This document shows, one piece after another, positions 1-6,227 of a DNA stretch of 8,443 nt. The notes below the pieces were generated by a model. The model did no database searches. It had not been told where the DNA came from and worked only from the letters and a program-made list of their open reading frames with translations. Position 1 is the first letter of the stretch. The number at the start of each line of letters is the position of its first letter. This stretch comes from Hyphococcus sp. (GTDB lineage Bacteria > Pseudomonadota > Alphaproteobacteria > Caulobacterales > Parvularculaceae): assembly GCA_021604585.1 (NCBI GenBank), contig BQJG01000094.1, positions 1-8,443 on the forward strand, read 5' to 3'. The translations under genes were made by a program, and so were the position numbers.

Positions 1-755
1 GGATCGAACTCGATCCAGCCAGCGCCGGGCAGGAAAACTTGGACCCACGCGTGCGTGGCTCCGGTGCCTTGCAGGGCGCCGCCCTGACTGGCGATGGGGT
101 CGTAAAGATAACCGGTGACGAAACGTGCGGCGAAGCCAAGCTGGCGCACCGCCTCCATCATCAGCACGGCAAAGTCGCGGCATGAGCCATGACCGAGTTC
201 AATGGTTTCGCGCGGCGCCTGAATGCCGGGCTCTTCGCGGCGGCGGTATTCAAAGTTTTTGTGAATCGCACTGTTGATCAGCGTCAGCACGGACCAGGTA
301 TTGCCGTGTGATTGCATCAGGAAACTATCGGCCCAGTCTTTTACGGCCTCCCCAGCGTGATCATATTCCGGTTTGATCAGCGTATACAGATCAATTGCCT
401 GCTCGCCGGGATAGTCGAAAGGATAGTTTTGGGCAATCTCTGCAATCGGAAATACCGGCGCATAAATGCTGGAGCGAATAACGTTGAACACACATGTTAT
501 CTCAAGCCTGTCGGATGGCGGGGCATCAGCGAAGTCGAGGATAATCTTTGAATTCGAGAAAACGTCGTGCACCCAATGCTGTTCGCATCCCGGATTGGTG
601 GTGATGTCGAAAGCCGTCAGACGCAAATCGTTGCTCTCATGCGGGCGAAACATGGCGCGATGCGGACCGAACGCCACAGGCGCAGCATAACGGTAAATCG
701 TTGTGTGCCGCACTTGCAAGATGTCTGTGCTGACATTGGGTTTGGGCGCACTCAT
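1..755 (-). CDS. Transglutaminase-like cysteine protease homologue, 3' part missing
   Basis: The frame opens at ATG 755 and runs off the left edge, giving 251 residues. The first half (about residues 12-110, beginning VRHTTIYRYAAPVAFGPHR) matches the bacterial transglutaminase-like N-terminal region. The second half is a transglutaminase core: the nucleophile is C192 in GHGSCRDFA, the histidine H235 in ATHAWVQVF, and the acid D251 in GWIEFD, which is the last whole codon visible. The Cys-His-Asp triad is thus complete. No signal peptide or membrane segment is seen, so it is probably cytoplasmic. The start is the first ATG after an in-frame TAG at 795-797; the ribosome site (AAAGAAAA) is poor. 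It lies 102 bp after the alpha-E gene on the same strand. Such proteins occur with the alpha-E and ATP-grasp genes in many bacteria, and are thought to cleave or form amide bonds on a peptide made by the system. The substrate is unknown. Some 40 or more C-terminal residues are expected outside the window. Confidence 0.9.
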   Translation of the reverse strand, partial: MSAPKPNVSTDILQVRHTTIYRYAAPVAFGPHRAMFRPHESNDLRLTAFDITTNPGCEQHWVHDVFSNSKIILDFADAPPSDRLEITCVFNVIRSSIYAPVFPIAEIAQNYPFDYPGEQAIDLYTLIKPEYDHAGEAVKDWADSFLMQSHGNTWSVLTLINSAIHKNFEYRRREEPGIQAPRETIELGHGSCRDFAVLMMEAVRQLGFAARFVTGYLYDPIASQGGALQGTGATHAWVQVFLPGAGWIEFD

Positions 756-857
756 GGGATTTTCTTTAACGACGCTTGCCGCCTCTGTTGGTATCTAAAA
801 ATATATGCGCCGTAGCGGCCTGATTATTCGTTAAAAAGAACCGCCCGATTCGAACGC
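756..857 (-). other. Intergenic gap, alpha-E to transglutaminase
   Basis: This short gap holds the T-run of a possible terminator (831-841) and an AT-rich patch near 790-805 that on the minus strand contains TATATT and could serve as a -10 box for the transglutaminase gene. No matching -35 hexamer is visible at 16-18 bp, so the promoter is only a guess. No small gene is seen. Confidence 0.3.
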
Positions 858-868
858 TCAAGCGGGCG
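831..868 (-). terminator. Possible Rho-independent terminator at the alpha-E stop codon
   Basis: On the minus strand CGCCCG (868-863) pairs perfectly with CGGGCG (847-842) across a 15-nt loop, and GTTCTTTTTAA follows at once. The alpha-E stop codon (860-858) lies inside the loop. The stem is only six base pairs and the loop is long, so the terminator would be weak or partial. It could lower expression of the transglutaminase gene relative to the two upstream genes. Confidence 0.4.
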
Positions 869-1799
869 CAAAATAGCGATCATTGAGGGCGTTGGCGAGG
901 GCCATAATCTCCCGCTGAATATGGTCCAGATAGCGGTGAAGGGTGCGGCCGGACAGCTTCGCGGGCGGTTCCGCCAGCCGGGCCTTGAGCGCTGCGGCTG
1001 CGCGATTGATCTGGGGGCCGGGGCGGGCGTTGTAATCCTCGGCTAGCCGGGTGATTTGATAAAGCGCCGCTTCAGCCGCATTCGTTACAGAAAGCGGCAA
1101 GTGTCTGTCGCATATCAGGAATTTGGCCGCATCAGAAGGATCCGCATTAAAAGAGTGGCGGCGCTGAAAGGCGTGATAGCCGGACGCCGAGCGCAACAGC
1201 GTGTTCCACCAAGCCACATCGGGCGGTGCGGCCTGATCGTCATCATCACGATCGAAGCGGTAATATTTGATGTCGATGAGGCGCGTCGCCTGGTCGGCCC
1301 GCTCCATGGCGGCGCCAAGCTGGTTGAAGCGCCAGACCTCATCGCGATAGCAAGTGGCGTCGAGGACGCCGCGCAGGGTGAAACAGCCATCGCGGATGCC
1401 GCTGCAAATTTCGCTGAGACGCGACAGGGCGAAGCGGCGTTTTTGCAATGTTGCGATGCTTTTGTGGAATAACGACACCTGCCGCCAGCTTTCGGTACTG
1501 ATCAGGTGACGCAAAGATCGGGCATTCTCTTTCATTGCGGATGCGGCGGAGATCACTGAATTCGGGTTGCTTGCGTCAGTCAAATAAAACCGGGCGACAT
1601 TCAGCGCCGTCAGCGGTCTGCCGCGTTCGGCAAACGCGTCAATATCAGAGAAGACCGAAAGGATTGGCTCCCACGCCTCGTCGCTTTCCTGATCGGCGGC
1701 AAAACTTTCCGTCACCATCAACAAGCGCGCGAGACTTTCTGCGCGCTCCATATAGCGTCCCATCCAGAAGGCGTTGTCTGCGAACCGGGCCAACAACAT
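858..1799 (-). CDS. Alpha-E domain protein (DUF403 family)
   Basis: A 313-residue, mostly helical protein of the alpha-E family, which is named for its helices and conserved acidic residues. The family N-terminus is clear: MLLARFADNAFWMGRYMERAESLARLL at residues 1-27, with the FWxGRYxERAE signature at 11-21. A second conserved block at 151-179 carries YRDEVWRF and MERADQATRLID. The length is usual for the family. The frame stays open to an ATG at 1904, but the start at 1799 is chosen because the family begins with MLLAR and because it overlaps the ATP-grasp stop as TGATG, a typical arrangement for coupled translation. The role is unknown. Its constant pairing with the circularly permuted ATP-grasp protein, here by overlap, suggests the two act together in a predicted peptide-making system. 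No signal peptide is seen. Confidence 0.92.
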   Translation of the reverse strand: MLLARFADNAFWMGRYMERAESLARLLMVTESFAADQESDEAWEPILSVFSDIDAFAERGRPLTALNVARFYLTDASNPNSVISAASAMKENARSLRHLISTESWRQVSLFHKSIATLQKRRFALSRLSEICSGIRDGCFTLRGVLDATCYRDEVWRFNQLGAAMERADQATRLIDIKYYRFDRDDDDQAAPPDVAWWNTLLRSASGYHAFQRRHSFNADPSDAAKFLICDRHLPLSVTNAAEAALYQITRLAEDYNARPGPQINRAAAALKARLAEPPAKLSGRTLHRYLDHIQREIMALANALNDRYFAPA

Positions 1800-3241
1800 C
1801 AGCGCATGACCCATGTATCTTTGGAGCCGCCACCCTGCGACGAGTTGACGATAATTGAGCCTTCCCTCATGGCGACGCGCGTTAGTCCGCCGGGCAACAC
1901 CCATGGCTCCTTTCCGGTCAGAACAAACGGGCGAAGGTCCACGTGACGCGCGCGTAAGCCCGTCTTGGTCAGTGTCGGAGAAACGGAAAGCTTGATCATC
2001 GGCTGCGCGATGTAGTTCGCTGGATCTTTCTTTAAGGCGCGGCGGATTCCTGCAATTTCTGCTTTGGTCGCCATAGGCCCGACGACAATGCCGTATCCCC
2101 CAGACTCGCCGACCGGTTTAACCACCAGCTCTTTTAAATGATCGAGCACATAAGCGAGGTCGTCTTTCTCGCGGCAAATGTAAGTATGCACATTGTTGAG
2201 AATAATTTTTTCGCCGAGATAGTAGTCGATAATGCGCGGCATATAGGCGTAGACCGCCTTGTCATCCGCGACGCCGGCGCCGACTGCGTTCGCGATGGCG
2301 ACCTTTCCGGCCTTAAGCGAGCGGATTAGGCCGGCAACACCAAGCATGGACTCCTTATTGAACACTTCTGGATCGAGGAACTCGTCATCAATGCGCCGGT
2401 AAATCATGTGAACGCGTTCAAGACCGGAGATCGTCTTCATGAAAACCTGGTCTTTTTCGTCGACGACAAGATCGCGACCCTCAACCAGCGGCACGCCCAT
2501 TTCGCGGGCCAAAAACACATGCTCAAAATATGCTGAATTAAAAACGCCTGGCGTGAGCAGCACGATGAGCGGGTTTTGATATCGCGCCGGCGCCGTCTCG
2601 ATCAGAGTCCCGCGCAAACGCTTGCCATAGTCCGACACAGGCATGATTTTCACGCCTTCCATCAGATCGGGAAAAGAGCGCATCATTAGGTGCCGGTTTT
2701 CAATGACATAGGAAACGCCGGAGGGGGACCGGCAATTATCCTCCAGCACCAGAAATTCGCCATTTTCGTCACGGATCAGATCGACGCCGCTAATATGGGT
2801 GTAGGTGCTATGAGGCAGCTTGACGCCCATCATTTCCTTGCGGAAATTCTTGTTGCCAAGCACCAGCTCCTTCGGAATGACGCCGTCGTCGAGGATTTTC
2901 TGTTTGCCATAAATATCGGTGAGGAAGGCATTCAGCGCCGCGACGCGCTGACAACAGCCCTTTTCAATTTTTCTCCAATCGGATTGCTGTATTTGGCGTG
3001 GAATTGGATCGAAAGGCAGGATGCGGTCGATGGCGCCAGAGTCGGAATAGACAGTAAAGGTGATGCCAAGATTTTGTAATTCGCGTTCAGCCGCGCTGTT
3101 GCGTTGGCCCAGTGTGCGGGTCTTATATTTGGCGAGGCGTTTGGCAAGCGGATTTGGCGCGGGCTTTCCGTCGGCGGGGCCGAAGACTTCGCAAAAGTTG
3201 TCTCCCGGGTCGTAACCCTGGAAGGCGTCGTTTTTTGTCAT
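1799..3241 (-). CDS. Circularly permuted type 2 ATP-grasp protein (COG2308 family)
   Basis: A 480-residue protein matching the circularly permuted ATP-grasp family (formerly DUF404/DUF407). Family blocks appear in order: EDNCRSPSGVSYVIENR at 167-183, LLTPGVFNSAYFEH at 228-241, ERVHMIYRRIDDEF at 275-288, the glycine-rich nucleotide loop LVVKPVGESGGYGIVVG at 372-388, and the C-terminal block GGLTRVAMREGS with NSSQGGGSKDTWV at 451-478. The ATP-grasp fold joins a carboxylate to an amine at the cost of ATP through an acylphosphate. Comparative genomics predicts a peptide or amide ligase here, but the substrate is unknown. The start is the only good one, with a family-like N-terminal region, although the ribosome site is weak. 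It is the first gene of a minus-strand operon and its stop overlaps the alpha-E start by one base. It is separated from the porin gene upstream by a strong terminator. Confidence 0.95.
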   Translation of the reverse strand: MTKNDAFQGYDPGDNFCEVFGPADGKPAPNPLAKRLAKYKTRTLGQRNSAAERELQNLGITFTVYSDSGAIDRILPFDPIPRQIQQSDWRKIEKGCCQRVAALNAFLTDIYGKQKILDDGVIPKELVLGNKNFRKEMMGVKLPHSTYTHISGVDLIRDENGEFLVLEDNCRSPSGVSYVIENRHLMMRSFPDLMEGVKIMPVSDYGKRLRGTLIETAPARYQNPLIVLLTPGVFNSAYFEHVFLAREMGVPLVEGRDLVVDEKDQVFMKTISGLERVHMIYRRIDDEFLDPEVFNKESMLGVAGLIRSLKAGKVAIANAVGAGVADDKAVYAYMPRIIDYYLGEKIILNNVHTYICREKDDLAYVLDHLKELVVKPVGESGGYGIVVGPMATKAEIAGIRRALKKDPANYIAQPMIKLSVSPTLTKTGLRARHVDLRPFVLTGKEPWVLPGGLTRVAMREGSIIVNSSQGGGSKDTWVMR

Positions 3242-3450
3242 ATAAGTCTTATGTAACGCAACTCAAGCGAGTTGGCAAACAACGTTTATAGAGCGCCTTT
3301 CGTTGCTGCATTTAGGAAGTGTACGGACTTCTATCAAAAAATGGCCAACGGCTTTCGCCATTGGCCATAATGGTTGTGAACTCAAACCTAGTTTAGCCCT
3401 CGTTTTGAAACGTCTATGCCGACTTTCGTGTGGGAATGTCGAAAGCAAGC
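3242..3450 (-). other. Intergenic region between porin and ATP-grasp operon
   Basis: This 209-bp gap holds the porin terminator (3336-3368), a six-pair hairpin with an 11-nt loop at 3423-3445 (CTTTCG and CGAAAG) in the porin 3' end, and a six-pair hairpin with a four-base loop at 3259-3274 (CAACTC and GAGTTG) about 18 nt before the ATP-grasp start. The ATP-grasp promoter should lie in 3242-3335, where minus-strand TATAAA (3292-3287) is the best -10 candidate. I find no convincing -35 box for it. Confidence 0.45.
3336..3368 (-). terminator. Rho-independent terminator of the porin gene
   Basis: On the minus strand ATGGCCAA (3368-3361) pairs perfectly with TTGGCCAT (3348-3341). After one mismatch a further three pairs (GGC with GCC) close a GAAA loop. 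A run of six T follows directly (3341-3336). This is a textbook intrinsic terminator 83 bp after the porin stop codon. It insulates the ATP-grasp operon from porin transcription. Confidence 0.85.
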
Positions 3451-4212
3451 CTAAAATGACGAAGAAAACCCGACACCGAACCAAATCCCGCTCGATTTTG
3501 TTGTGCCAGCGACATAATCGTCGATCACTGAACCACCTGCGATATCCGAGCCGCCATACCGAACACCACCATAGAAGGAGCCGTTTTCGGTCAGCGCATA
3601 GCTGAGATTGGCAGACGCTGTTCCGTAGAGATAGTCGGCGCCGCCAGCGTCATCGATCACATAACCGAGATAGCCGCCTAAATCGAAACTGGTCTTTTCG
3701 GACAACGGGACGGAATAGGAGGCGTTGCCTTGGACGGTTGTCGTGTCGAGGAATATGTCATGATAGACGTAAACCGACGGCGCCAAGGGGATATCGAAAG
3801 CGACGCCGATATAGGGTTCGAATGTGTTGCCGCCCGTGTCACCCTTGTCTTCGTTCCAGACCTCAAAAAAACCGCTCGTGGCATCTGGAAACATGTAATA
3901 GGTGAAGCCGACGTCAACTGAGACAACTTCGCTCAACGGAAAGCTGTATCCGCCAATGAGATCGAGCTCGTCGCCGAACGGTTCGAATGGCGGACCATTA
4001 TTGTCGCCGATCGGCAAGTTGAGCCAGGCATTCACGTAAAAGTTTCCATAGCTGAGATTGACGGCGGGCTGGAAACTTGTTCCCGCGAACTCAACGCCGC
4101 GGAACAGATACTTGGATTCAAAGGCGACTGTGGTGGAAATTTCAAGTGAGTCTGCGGCCGCAGGGAGCGCGGCTGCGGATAGTGCGACTGCGCAGGTGAG
4201 TGAGCGCAACAT
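3451..4212 (-). CDS. TorF/TIGR02001 family putative outer-membrane porin
   Basis: A 253-residue protein with a Sec signal peptide (MLRSLTCAVALSAAALPAAAD, cleavage likely near residue 20-21). The mature part is a run of alternating beta strands ending in phenylalanine, as outer-membrane barrels do. The family block STTVAFESKYLFRGVEF near the mature N-terminus resembles the TorF/gcw_chp family, as do later strands such as ELDLIGGYSFPL and SFDLGGYLGYVI. The frame is open to 4470, but 4212 is chosen: AGGAGG at 4224-4219 sits six bases before this ATG and the signal peptide begins there. The gene is divergent from glnK-amtB. As I recall, this family is often found next to glnK-amtB in proteobacteria, which suggests a channel for ammonium or small nitrogen compounds. 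That role is inference; no transport data are known to me. It has its own terminator, so it is a single-gene unit. Confidence 0.85.
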   Translation of the reverse strand: MLRSLTCAVALSAAALPAAADSLEISTTVAFESKYLFRGVEFAGTSFQPAVNLSYGNFYVNAWLNLPIGDNNGPPFEPFGDELDLIGGYSFPLSEVVSVDVGFTYYMFPDATSGFFEVWNEDKGDTGGNTFEPYIGVAFDIPLAPSVYVYHDIFLDTTTVQGNASYSVPLSEKTSFDLGGYLGYVIDDAGGADYLYGTASANLSYALTENGSFYGGVRYGGSDIAGGSVIDDYVAGTTKSSGIWFGVGFSSSF

Positions 4213-4218
4213 AAGACC

Positions 4219-4224
4219 CCTCCT
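4219..4224 (-). promoter_or_regulatory. Shine-Dalgarno AGGAGG of the porin gene
   Basis: A perfect AGGAGG on the minus strand ends six bases before ATG 4212. It decides the porin start against upstream in-frame ATG codons as far as 4470. Confidence 0.9.
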
Positions 4225-4243
4225 GATTTTCTTAACGATGTGT

Positions 4244-4266
4244 ACGGAGCAATTTGTTTTGCTCGT
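4244..4266 (-). other. Hairpin in the porin 5' leader
   Basis: GAGCAA (4247-4252) and TTGCTC (4259-4264) pair perfectly around a six-base loop, and AC/GT extend the stem past one bulged base. It lies about 20 bases before the porin Shine-Dalgarno. It could affect mRNA stability or be an operator; no U-run follows, so it is not a terminator. Confidence 0.4.
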
Positions 4267-4354
4267 AGGCAAAGCTTGTCGAGCCATGCTGCAACGCACA
4301 ACATTAAATTTGCCAGAAACGGCATTCACGGCGAAAAAAGCACATAAAATGTCT

Positions 4355-4389
4355 ATAAATAGATAAAAAAGCCCCATAAATAGCATAAA
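4355..4389. repeat. Two direct AT-rich repeats 21 bp apart
   Basis: ATAAATAG occurs at 4355-4362 and again at 4376-4383. Each copy is followed by a related tail (ATAAA directly, or CATAAA). The 21-bp period equals two helix turns, so a protein bound to both would lie on one face. This could be chance in AT-rich DNA. Confidence 0.4.
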
Positions 4390-4424
4390 CAGCCACGTAG
4401 ATCTTAAATATCTCGCGATCGCAG

Positions 4425-4450
4425 CAATTTCTAGTTGCGTTGCGAAATTG
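4425..4450. repeat. Inverted repeat CAATTT-N14-AAATTG
   Basis: A perfect six-base inverted repeat with a 14-base centre lies about 90 bp before glnK. The half-sites are about two turns apart centre to centre (20 bp), as for dimeric regulators. AT-rich half-sites make chance plausible. Confidence 0.3.
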
Positions 4451-4493
4451 TCATATGTAGCGTTGAGCACGGATCGGCGTCGCCAGATTCGTT

Positions 4494-4510
4494 TTGGCTA
4501 ATAGAGCGCC
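4494..4510 (+). promoter_or_regulatory. Weak sigma-54-like promoter before glnK
   Basis: The invariant GG (4496-4497) and GC (4508-4509) of a sigma-54 promoter are present with the required ten-base spacing, in TTTGGC...GCGCC. The -12 element lacks the usual TTGC, so the match is partial. The start of transcription would fall near 4520, about 20 bases before the glnK ATG. glnK-amtB operons are sigma-54/NtrC controlled in many proteobacteria, which makes the site worth noting. Confidence 0.25.
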
Positions 4511-4539
4511 GGCCGCCAAATATGCGAAGGGGCTGTCGA

Positions 4540-4878
4540 ATGAAGTACATTATCGCTGTGGTGAAGCCGCATCGACTCGACGAGATCAGAACAGCGTTAA
4601 CCTCTATTGGCGTTGAAGGCATGACCGTTTCCGATGTGAAGGGATTTGGCCGCCAGAAGGGGCATAGCGAAGTGTATCGCGGCGCTGAATACCGCGTCGA
4701 TTTTGTGCCGAAGATCAAACTGGAAATTGCCGTTGAAGCGAGTCAGGTGGCGAAAGTCGTCGAAACGATTCGCGATTCAGCAAAAACTGATCGAATTGGC
4801 GACGGAAAAATATTCGTCCTTGATCTTGAAGAGGCCGTGCGTGTGCGTACTGGCGAAAGCGGCGCTGCAGCGCTTTAA
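4540..4878 (+). CDS. glnK: P-II nitrogen regulatory protein (GlnK type)
   Basis: A 112-residue P-II protein, the usual length. P-II trimers sense 2-oxoglutarate, ATP/ADP and, through uridylylation, glutamine. Next to amtB they block the ammonium channel when nitrogen is plentiful. The T-loop contains the uridylylation tyrosine Y51 in YRGAEYRVDF, preceded by GFGRQKGHSE (35-44). The second signature IGDGKIFVLDLEEAVRVRTGE (86-106) supplies nucleotide-binding residues G87, K90, R101 and R103. The start at 4540 gives the standard MKYIIAVVKP beginning with GAAGGGG eight bases upstream; the frame is open to 4435 but the extra residues are not P-II. Position 54 is Asp, as in E. coli GlnB, not Asn as in E. 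coli GlnK; the symbol glnK rests on linkage to amtB. It is followed 17 bp later by amtB, surely cotranscribed. Confidence 0.95.
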   Translation: MKYIIAVVKPHRLDEIRTALTSIGVEGMTVSDVKGFGRQKGHSEVYRGAEYRVDFVPKIKLEIAVEASQVAKVVETIRDSAKTDRIGDGKIFVLDLEEAVRVRTGESGAAAL

Positions 4879-4895
4879 CCTCGGGCAGGAATAAT

Positions 4896-6227
4896 ATGAT
4901 TAAGAAAATTCTCTTGGCCGTAGCAATTGCGGCTTCAATAATGTGCGTATCATCGTCGGGCTTTGCGCAAGAGACACTGACAGAAACGACGGCGATGATT
5001 GAAGAAGTCGCCACATTGGATTCTGGCGACACCGCGTGGATGCTGACTTCAACGGCGCTTGTGCTGATGATGACCATTCCCGGACTGGCGCTGTTTTATG
5101 GCGGCATGGTGCGAAAGAAGAACGTCCTTGCGACGACCATGCAAAGTTTCGCAATCACTTGTCTCGTCACGATCATTTGGATGGTGATCGGTTATTCACT
5201 GGCGTTCACCGATGGCGGCGGATTAACCCCTTTCGTTGGTGGGTTTTCGAAATCTTTCTTATCCGGCATGAGCGTCGATGCGTTGTCAGGCACCATTCCC
5301 GAATCCGTTTTTATGACGTTTCAGCTGACTTTCGCGATCATAACGCCGGCGCTGATCACGGGCGCATTTGCGGACCGAATGAAGTTCTCGGCGATGATGT
5401 GGTTCATGGGCGTCTGGTCGATCCTTGTTTATAGTCCCATCACTCATTGGGTCTGGGGCGGCGGATTTCTGAGCACGATGGGCGTATTGGATTTCGCCGG
5501 AGGCACTGTGGTTCACATCAATGCTGGCGTCGCTGGAATCGTCTGCGCTCTCGTTTTAGGAAAACGCACCGGCTACGGCGCGGAAAATATGGCGCCCCAT
5601 AATCTGGTTTTGTCATTGATCGGCGCTTCGATGCTGTGGGTTGGCTGGTTCGGCTTTAACGCGGGATCCGCTGTCGCGGCCAATGGCGCCGCGGGCATGG
5701 CGATGGCGGTGACTCAAATCGCAACTGCGGCCGCCGCACTCGCATGGATGTTCGCCGAATGGACCTTGCGCGGTAAACCGAGCATCCTCGGGATTATTTC
5801 CGGCGCCGTAGCCGGGCTCGTCGCGATTACGCCTGCGTCGGGTTATGTCGACCCTATGGGTGCGCTGTTCATTGGCGCCGCTGCTGGTCTGGTTTGTATG
5901 TTTGCGGCTGTGTGGCTGAAGACAAAATTTGGTTATGATGATTCACTCGATGCGTTTGGCGTGCATGGCGTAGGCGGTTTCGTCGGCGCGATTCTCACCG
6001 GCGTGTTCGCCAGCTCCGCCATATATGGCGGTGATGGCGGGCTACTTGAAGGAAATGCCGGACAAGTTTGGACTCAGTTTGTAGGCACGGTCGCGACCAT
6101 CGCCTGGTCTGGCGTTGCGAGTTTCATTATCTTGAAGGTCCTCGACTTAACGATCGGCTTGCGCGTCAGTGAAGAGATTGAACGAGAAGGTCTTGATATT
6201 GGCCTTCATGGCGAGAAAATCGCTTAA
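4896..6227 (+). CDS. amtB: Ammonium channel/transporter AmtB
   Basis: A 443-residue Amt/Rh family protein of the inner membrane that conducts ammonium. A cleavable signal peptide covers residues 1-24 (ending SSSGFA), followed by eleven hydrophobic helices. Aligned by eye to E. coli AmtB, all pore residues are present: the Phe gate F146 and F254, W187 and S258 at the outer site, D199, and the twin histidines H207 (GTVVHINAG) and H357 (FGVHGVGG). The conserved stretch LDFAGGTVVHINA and the cytoplasmic tail VSEEIEREGLDIGLHGE, the part that meets GlnK, are intact. ATG 4896 has GCAGGA five bases upstream and lies 17 bp after the glnK stop. Its pairing with glnK means it is probably gated by that P-II protein. 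A twin-His pore and GlnK partner make it a transport-type Amt rather than a stand-alone sensor. Confidence 0.97.
   Translation: MIKKILLAVAIAASIMCVSSSGFAQETLTETTAMIEEVATLDSGDTAWMLTSTALVLMMTIPGLALFYGGMVRKKNVLATTMQSFAITCLVTIIWMVIGYSLAFTDGGGLTPFVGGFSKSFLSGMSVDALSGTIPESVFMTFQLTFAIITPALITGAFADRMKFSAMMWFMGVWSILVYSPITHWVWGGGFLSTMGVLDFAGGTVVHINAGVAGIVCALVLGKRTGYGAENMAPHNLVLSLIGASMLWVGWFGFNAGSAVAANGAAGMAMAVTQIATAAAALAWMFAEWTLRGKPSILGIISGAVAGLVAITPASGYVDPMGALFIGAAAGLVCMFAAVWLKTKFGYDDSLDAFGVHGVGGFVGAILTGVFASSAIYGGDGGLLEGNAGQVWTQFVGTVATIAWSGVASFIILKVLDLTIGLRVSEEIEREGLDIGLHGEKIA

Larger units (their letters stand above)
4213..4539. promoter_or_regulatory. Divergent control region between porin and glnK-amtB
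   Basis: No gene is seen in these 327 bp. The porin leader (minus strand) carries AGGAGG at 4219-4224 and a hairpin at 4244-4266. The middle (about 4325-4412) is very AT-rich and holds two direct copies of ATAAATAG 21 bp apart. An eight-base palindrome GCGATCGC lies at 4415-4422, followed by an inverted repeat CAATTT / AAATTG (4425-4450). On the glnK side TTGG-N10-GC at 4495-4509 resembles a poor sigma-54 site. I found no clear sigma-70 hexamer pair on either strand and no good NtrC-type palindrome. The layout suggests joint control of both genes, probably by nitrogen status, but no regulator can be named from sequence. Confidence 0.6.

Noticed and set aside
312..815. Plus-strand open frames over the left edge region
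   Set aside because: They are opposite the transglutaminase gene, whose motifs and triad are intact on the minus strand.
1056..1472. Plus-strand open frame of 138 codons inside the alpha-E gene
   Set aside because: It is antisense to strongly conserved coding sequence, has no recognisable domain and no ribosome site.
1800..1904. N-terminal extension of the alpha-E protein to ATG 1904
   Set aside because: The extra 35 residues overlap the ATP-grasp coding end and are unlike the family, which begins MLLAR. The TGATG overlap at 1799 explains the start.
2690..3079. Plus-strand open frame of 129 codons inside the ATP-grasp gene
   Set aside because: Antisense to the conserved core; a by-product of codon bias.
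4213..4470. N-terminal extension of the porin to ATG 4470
   Set aside because: It would bury the signal peptide in the interior and ignore the perfect AGGAGG before 4212; the added residues come from AT-rich regulatory DNA.
4435..4539. Upstream start for the P-II gene at ATG 4435
   Set aside because: P-II proteins begin at MKxI; the extra 35 residues have no P-II character and GAAGGGG precedes 4540.
4213..4539. NtrC binding site in the divergent region
   Set aside because: The nearest candidates (for example GCACGGATCGGCGT near 4468) match only one half-site, so none is listed.
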